NCBI GenBank assembly: GCA_027307235.1
Contig: DAHUXH010000007.1
Location: forward strand, 186,001 to 250,000
Reading direction: 5' to 3'
Source: Vulcanimicrobiota bacterium
Lineage (GTDB): Bacteria; Vulcanimicrobiota; Vulcanimicrobiia; Vulcanimicrobiales; Vulcanimicrobiaceae
DNA length: 64,000 bases
A program made the position numbers and the translations under genes. Every line of letters begins with the position of its first letter. Position 1 is the stretch's first letter. Below the pieces are notes generated by a model. It made no database searches. It had not been told where the DNA came from and saw only the letters and a list, made by a program, of their open reading frames with translations. Below are positions 60,020 through 64,000 of this stretch, one piece after another.

Positions 60020-61198
60020 ATTAGCGTCGATTGGCTCGTGCCGGTTGCGCTCGCGGCAGGTATCGCCGTGGGAGTCTTGGCGATGCGATTGCGCCGCAGC
60101 GCGGAGCGCGCAGCAGCGGCCGCGCCTGTGCTTCTGCCGGCGCCCGTGCAGTCGCGCTTCGGCGATGTCTTCGATCGCGTCGTCCGCGCGCTGCCGCTCG
60201 GTGTGATCATGGTCGATCGCACCGCGCACGTCACGTTTGCCAATCGCGCCGCCTCGACGATCTTCGGCTTCGACCCCTCGCGCGCGGTCGGTGCGCACTT
60301 GCTGCAGTCGGTGCCCAACGTCGAACTCGAACGCCGCGTCGACGAAGCGCTGCGCGGTGAGGCTTCCCTCGCGCCGCTGATCGTCGCCGGTCGCGATGCG
60401 AAACGCACGTATGCCGTTTCAACCTACCCGTTGCCTGAGGGCGACGGCTTTAGCGCCGCAGGCGCGCTGATCTTCGCGGACGATCAAACCGAGGCGATCG
60501 CGCTCGCGCGTGCGCGCAACGACTTCATCTCGAATGTTTCGCACGAACTGCGCACGCCGCTGGCGTCGATCAAGTTGATGCTGGAGACCGTCATCGAATC
60601 ACCCGACGACGAAGCTGGCGATCTCTTTTTGCCGCAGGCGCTGACGCAGATCGATCGGCTCGCTTCACTGGTGGGACGCTTGCTCGAACAGGCACGCGCG
60701 CAATCCGGTCAGTTGCAGTTGAATCTGCGCGACGTCGAACTGGACAGCGTGGTTCAACCGATTCTCACGTCGTTCGAGCCGCAAGCCGCAAGCAAGGGAG
60801 TCTCGCTGACCTTCCGGGCGCTGCGGCCGGTGCGCGTGGAAGTTGATCCGGATCGTTTCGCGCAAGTCGCGGTCAATCTCGTCGACAACGCGTTACGTCA
60901 CACGCCGTCGGGCGGCAAGGTCGACGTGGAAGTCGATGCCGAGGGACCGCAGGCGATCATTCGCGTTCGCGACACCGGCATCGGCATTCCGTACAAGGAT
61001 CTCCCGCACATCTTCGAACGCTTCTACGTCGTCGATCGCTCGCGCGCGCGTGACATCAGCGGAGCCGGACTTGGCCTCTCGATCGTCAAGCAAATCGTCG
61101 ATGCGCACGGCGGCTCCGTCGTCGCGGCGTCGATGCTCGGACGTGGTACGACCTTTACCGTTCGTGTTCCGATGATGCACGTGAAGCGCGAAACATAA
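60020..61198 (+). CDS. PhoR-like sensor histidine kinase, ATT start
   Basis: 392 residues: N-terminal membrane helix (about 6-22, LVPVALAAGIAVGVLAM), a PAS-like domain (about 45-155, LGVIMVDRTAHVTFANRAA), HisKA with NVSHELRTPLASI (His175) and HATPase (VNLVDNALRHT, DTGIGIP, GAGLGLSI). An ATT at 60020, six bases after a perfect AAGGAG (60008-60013), fits the family start better than GTG 60038, which lacks a Shine-Dalgarno and would cut into the membrane helix. It controls the adjacent regulator and probably pstB. Confidence 0.92.
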   Translation: MSVDWLVPVALAAGIAVGVLAMRLRRSAERAAAAAPVLLPAPVQSRFGDVFDRVVRALPLGVIMVDRTAHVTFANRAASTIFGFDPSRAVGAHLLQSVPNVELERRVDEALRGEASLAPLIVAGRDAKRTYAVSTYPLPEGDGFSAAGALIFADDQTEAIALARARNDFISNVSHELRTPLASIKLMLETVIESPDDEAGDLFLPQALTQIDRLASLVGRLLEQARAQSGQLQLNLRDVELDSVVQPILTSFEPQAASKGVSLTFRALRPVRVEVDPDRFAQVAVNLVDNALRHTPSGGKVDVEVDAEGPQAIIRVRDTGIGIPYKDLPHIFERFYVVDRSRARDISGAGLGLSIVKQIVDAHGGSVVAASMLGRGTTFTVRVPMMHVKRET

Positions 61199-61230
61199 GC
61201 ATTATTAAGAAAGATTAAGCCGTTCATAAT
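61195..61230 (+). promoter_or_regulatory. three-repeat Pho-box-like operator and -10 of pstB
   Basis: Three direct repeats ending in TAAG lie exactly 10 bases apart: ATAAG (61195-61199), TTAAG (61205-61209), TTAAG (61215-61219). Five bases further is CATAAT (61225-61230), a -10 hexamer with no -35. This is the layout of PhoB-type activation sites, and the complement (CTTAA...) resembles cyanobacterial Pho boxes. It lies between the sensor kinase and pstB. Confidence 0.55.
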
Positions 61231-61287
61231 GCTTGGTCCGGCGGGGCACGTGGCTCGACAGACCGAAAGACGCTCGCCAAGGAAACT

Positions 61288-62082
61288 GTGATGACGACGA
61301 TGTTGCAAGAGCCCCCCGACGTAGCCGTTTCGGCGAAGTTAATCATCCGCAACCTCAACATCTTCTACGGCGCATTTCATGCGATGAAGAACGCATCGCT
61401 GGACGTGCCGGCGAACAACGTGACGGCCTTCATCGGCCCGTCGGGATGCGGAAAATCGACGTTCATCCGCGCGCTCAATCGCATGCACGACTTGACTCCC
61501 GGAGCGCGCGTCGAGGGCGAAGTGCTGCTCGACGGCGAGGACATCTACGCGCCGTCGATCGATCCCGTGACGATCCGTCACCGCATCGGCATGGTCTTCC
61601 AACGCCCCAATCCGTTTCCAAAGACGATCTTCGAAAACGTGGTGTACGGCCCGCGCATTCACGGGATCGGCGGACGAGCGCAGTTGGCCGAGATTTGCGA
61701 GCGCAGCCTCAAGCGCGCCGCGCTGTGGGACGAAGTCAAGGACCGGCTCGATCGCTCCGCCCTGGAACTCTCCGGCGGCCAGCAGCAGCGGTTGTGCATC
61801 GCGCGCTGCCTTGCCGTCGATCCCGAAGTGATTCTCATGGACGAACCGGCCTCGGCGCTCGACCCGATCGCCACCAGCAAGATCGAAGACCTCATCAACG
61901 ATCTCAAGAAAGAATACAGCGTCGTCATCGTCACCCACTCGATGCAGCAAGCGGCACGGATCAGCGACCTCACCGCCTTCTTCCTTATGGGCGAACTGGT
62001 CGAGGTCGGGACGACCTCGCAGGTCTTCACCAAGCCTGAGGACAAGCGGACTGAGGACTACATCACCGGCCGGTACGGGTAG
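61288..62082 (+). CDS. pstB: phosphate ABC transporter ATP-binding protein PstB
   Basis: 264-residue ABC ATPase: Walker A GPSGCGKS (50-57), [20 protein letters not shown] (the PstB hallmark), signature [17 protein letters not shown], Walker [14 protein letters not shown] and the H-loop [15 protein letters not shown] 61288 (ATG 61291 also possible). It powers high-affinity phosphate import. The pstSCA genes are not next to it, so the transporter's other parts are elsewhere. A Pho-box-like operator precedes it. Confidence 0.96.
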   Translation: MMTTMLQEPPDVAVSAKLIIRNLNIFYGAFHAMKNASLDVPANNVTAFIGPSGCGKSTFIRALNRMHDLTPGARVEGEVLLDGEDIYAPSIDPVTIRHRIGMVFQRPNPFPKTIFENVVYGPRIHGIGGRAQLAEICERSLKRAALWDEVKDRLDRSALELSGGQQQRLCIARCLAVDPEVILMDEPASALDPIATSKIEDLINDLKKEYSVVIVTHSMQQAARISDLTAFFLMGELVEVGTTSQVFTKPEDKRTEDYITGRYG

Positions 62083-62090
62083 TCCGACTT

Positions 62091-62110
62091 CCCGCTGAAA
62101 GCGGGGTCCC
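62091..62110 (+). terminator. hairpin after pstB, weak terminator
   Basis: CCCGC-TGAAA-GCGGG (62091-62105) lies ten bases after the pstB stop. It is followed by a C run, not T, so it is at best a weak or Rho-aided terminator. Confidence 0.25.
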
Positions 62111-62147
62111 CCCCGGGGTGTGGGCCGATCCGTGCGACAAAAAAGCC

Positions 62148-62176
62148 TTGTTCTCTTTGGAACCCTACGCTATAAG
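62148..62176 (+). promoter_or_regulatory. porin promoter (TTGTTC-17-TATAAG)
   Basis: TTGTTC (62148-62153) and TATAAG (62171-62176) are 17 bases apart, giving a leader of about 80 bases with AGGAGA (62252-62257) before the porin GTG. Its strength is consistent with an abundant outer-membrane protein. Confidence 0.6.
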
Positions 62177-62262
62177 ACAACGTTGGGGTTAAGGCGCTTT
62201 TAACCGGGTGTGGCTACACTAAAGGCGTCGTTTCGACCCACCATCGAAATTAGGAGATACTA

Positions 62263-63762
62263 GTGTTTAAGAACCTCGCACGCGCGGCAGCCGTTGCCGT
62301 GCTGATTCTGGCGGGGACCGGGTTTGCGCTGGCGGATACAGAGGCTACACCAGCGCCGAAGGCCACGTCGAGTCCGCTGCAGTTCAACGGTTACCTGCGC
62401 TCATATTTCTTCACGCGTCAGAATGCCAGCAACGGCTTCAAGTCGGCGAACCAAGCGTCGTTCAACTCGGCCGTCCGTTTGCATCTCGACTACGGGATGA
62501 ACAACAACCTGTTCAACGTCGGAGCATCGTATCTGTACGCGAATCCGCTCGGTGCGTGTAACAACGCGCTGCAGCAGTTCGGCCCACCGTGCACCGGGCT
62601 CGCGCCGCCGTCGATCAACCCGGACAACACGCTCCCGGGCTACGTGATGAACACCCTGTACGAACTCTACGCGCAGTACAAAGACGACAGCACGGCCCTG
62701 CGCGTCGGCGATCAGATCATCAACAGCGCGTGGGCGCCGAGCTCCGACTCGCGCCTGAAGGCCGATGCTTTCCGCGGCTTGGATTTCGTTCAGAAACTCA
62801 ATCCCGAATGGCAGTTCCAAGCTACTGACATGATCGCGTTCGAAAATCGCGTCGAGTCGAATTTCGACCGCGCGACGCTGCTGACCAGCTACCCGATCGA
62901 TGCGCCGGGCATCCCCGGAAACACCCAGAAGAAGTCGATCAATCCCAACAACTTCAACACCAACGGCTTCGTCATGGGCCGCCTGGGATATGCCGGCAAG
63001 GGCAACGGCATCTCGGCGAACGTTTCGTACTACGCCTTCAACAATCTCGCCAATATGACGTGGGTTGACGGCAAGTATCAGTGGAACTCGAAGCTCAAGC
63101 CCTTTATCGCCGTTCAAGGCGGTACGGAGACCAATTCGGGCAGCGGCTTCCTCGGCATCATCAGTTCGTCGGTGTACGGCGTTCAAGGCGGCGTCAGCCT
63201 CACCAAGAACGTCGGGCTCACCTTGGGCTACGACACCATCCCCGACAAGAGCGTGAACGTCACGCTGCCCGCGGGTGTGTCGTGCAACGCCACGAGTCAG
63301 ATCTCGGGCGTCTATCAGACCTACTTCCTGCCCTCGGGCGGAACGCCGGTTTGCCAGACGAACGCCGGCGTCACCACGATCCACTACGGCGGTATCGCAA
63401 GCCCGTACAGCGACTCGTACGCAACCGACTCGCTGTTCACGACGTCGATCTCGCAGGGTATGGTCGATCGTCGCAGCCCGGGTTCGTCGTGGAAGCTCGC
63501 GGCGAAGTTCACGTCCAACGACAATCGCGTCGTGTTCATCGCCAGCCGCGCAATGTACAACTACGGCAATGCGATCGGCAGCGCCAACACGTACGAAACC
63601 AACCTTGATGCACAGTACTTCCTGAATCACGTCGGGAAGGGCGTGTTCAAGGGCTGGTCGATTCGTGAACGCTACGCGGAACGCACGATCCAGAACACCG
63701 CCCTCTTCGGCGGAACCCCCCTCTTCAAGTACAACCGCACTCAGCTCGAATACGACTTCTAA
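62263..63762 (+). CDS. outer-membrane beta-barrel porin
   Basis: 499 residues: signal peptide (AAAVAVLILAGTGFALAD), then alternating amphipathic strands with aromatic girdles and a C-terminal Phe (RTQLEYDF), typical of BAM-inserted barrels. Gly/Asn-rich turns and aromatic residues recur. Three Cys near 95-114 and others near 340-360 may form loop disulfides. It is unlike Omp85 or TonB receptors (no plug domain). The substrate is unknown. The position after pstB suggests, but does not prove, a role in anion or phosphate uptake. Confidence 0.8.
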   Translation: MFKNLARAAAVAVLILAGTGFALADTEATPAPKATSSPLQFNGYLRSYFFTRQNASNGFKSANQASFNSAVRLHLDYGMNNNLFNVGASYLYANPLGACNNALQQFGPPCTGLAPPSINPDNTLPGYVMNTLYELYAQYKDDSTALRVGDQIINSAWAPSSDSRLKADAFRGLDFVQKLNPEWQFQATDMIAFENRVESNFDRATLLTSYPIDAPGIPGNTQKKSINPNNFNTNGFVMGRLGYAGKGNGISANVSYYAFNNLANMTWVDGKYQWNSKLKPFIAVQGGTETNSGSGFLGIISSSVYGVQGGVSLTKNVGLTLGYDTIPDKSVNVTLPAGVSCNATSQISGVYQTYFLPSGGTPVCQTNAGVTTIHYGGIASPYSDSYATDSLFTTSISQGMVDRRSPGSSWKLAAKFTSNDNRVVFIASRAMYNYGNAIGSANTYETNLDAQYFLNHVGKGVFKGWSIRERYAERTIQNTALFGGTPLFKYNRTQLEYDF

Positions 63763-63779
63763 AAAAGCGCTGTTGTTCT

Positions 63780-63882
63780 AAGAAAAGCCTCTGTAGGTCA
63801 GGCCGAGGCGCGGAGCGGCGACGTGTACTACGGTACACGAGCCGCTCCGCAACGATGGCATGGCCTGCAAGAGCGCTTTTCT
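63780..63882. repeat. hairpin repeat copy F
   Basis: Full-length copy with the most diverged outer arms: AGAAAAGC / GCGCTTTTCT and GTAGGTCAGGCC / GGCATGGCCTGC. The inner arm is CGGAGCGGC / GCCGCTCCG and the core is GTGTAC-TACG-GTACAC on the plus strand. It follows the porin stop by 18 bases. Confidence 0.88.
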
Positions 63883-63921
63883 AGGGTGTGGGGTTAGGGC
63901 GGACGAATAGTGACGCCCGAC

Positions 63922-64000
63922 ATGAACGAAACCATGCTGGCGTTGCGCAAGCTGCGCCCCGAATCCGGCTTTGTGCCGCAAGAAGTGCCGATTCCGCAGA
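63922..64000 (+). CDS. start of zinc-type alcohol/threonine dehydrogenase-like gene, cut by window edge
   Basis: Only 26 codons are visible. The segment MLALRKLRPESGFVPQEVPIPQ resembles the N-terminus of medium-chain zinc dehydrogenases such as L-threonine 3-dehydrogenase (first beta strand and turn). Possible starts are GTG 63910, ATG 63922 and ATG 63934, and the ATG at 63934 fits the family best. Too little is seen for a firm assignment. Confidence 0.45.
   Translation, partial: MNETMLALRKLRPESGFVPQEVPIPQ

Overview
The window is a gene-dense, GC-rich chromosomal segment with about 75 supported protein genes, most in long same-strand operons whose neighbours overlap by 1-8 bases in NTGA style. 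The cell envelope appears diderm: there is an ExbB/ExbD/TonB energy-transduction cluster and a beta-barrel porin ending in phenylalanine. The LexA box is of the CGAAC-N4-GTTCG (Gram-positive/Terrabacteria) type, and a YabE-like G5/3D protein and a ClpC-like ATPase are present. This mixture fits an uncultivated diderm Terrabacteria lineage such as Eremiobacterota/Vulcanimicrobiota. The assignment is an inference, and no rRNA or tRNA gene was found to test it.

Layout. 1-10.8 kb: 3' part of moeA, hisC, a metallophosphoesterase, a thioesterase, smpB, tilS, hpt, ftsH, two M16-like proteins without the zinc site, and a GT4 glycosyltransferase. 10.8-13.2 kb (minus): CPBP protease, rsmA and a YabE-like protein with a structured leader. 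13.5-18.1 kb: GT4, a LexA-controlled pair (RNase H-like protein plus mpg), rho, and an RluB-type synthase. 18.2-22.8 kb: TonB/TPR protein, possible attenuator, exbB, two exbD, two tonB. 22.9-26.7 kb: PilZ, uppP, a small membrane protein, and a minus-strand pair (degenerate tandem HD-GYP protein plus a methyltransferase-like protein). 26.7-32.5 kb: moaC, mog, folC, folP, folB, folK, a biotin-site-less BCCP-like protein and accC. 32.5-39.9 kb: nusB, PBP1A, xseAB, tlyA, nadK, recN, then pyk facing recN.

41.4-51.8 kb: a proline-rich anchored protein, a possible small RNA, the rimP-nusA-ylxR-infB-rbfA-nrnA-truB-ribF translation operon and a TlpA lipoprotein. 51.9-54.8 kb (minus): SIMPL protein, a membrane-anchored Clp ATPase with a zinc-ribbon head and a possible small secreted protein. 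54.9-55.9 kb: a decayed darTG module. 56-58.3 kb: ferredoxin, small zinc-ribbon membrane protein, exported protein, NifU-like protein and class I aldolase. 58.4-64 kb: a beta-hydroxyacid dehydrogenase, a PhoB/PhoR-like two-component system, pstB behind a three-repeat Pho-box-like site, a porin, and the start of a zinc-type dehydrogenase.

Two observations stand out. First, a family of about 100-bp intergenic hairpins (six full and two partial copies) sits directly after stop codons. Its arms differ in sequence between copies but stay complementary. Second, several essential genes (accC, a sensor kinase, rsmA, ylxR, rho, a GT4) have no ATG/GTG/TTG that would include their conserved N-terminus. 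They appear to start at ATT or CTG, two of them behind clear Shine-Dalgarno sequences. Other points are a lysine-free BCCP homologue next to accC, catalytic-site losses in the M16 pair and the HD-GYP protein, and a broken DarT toxin beside an intact macrodomain antitoxin.
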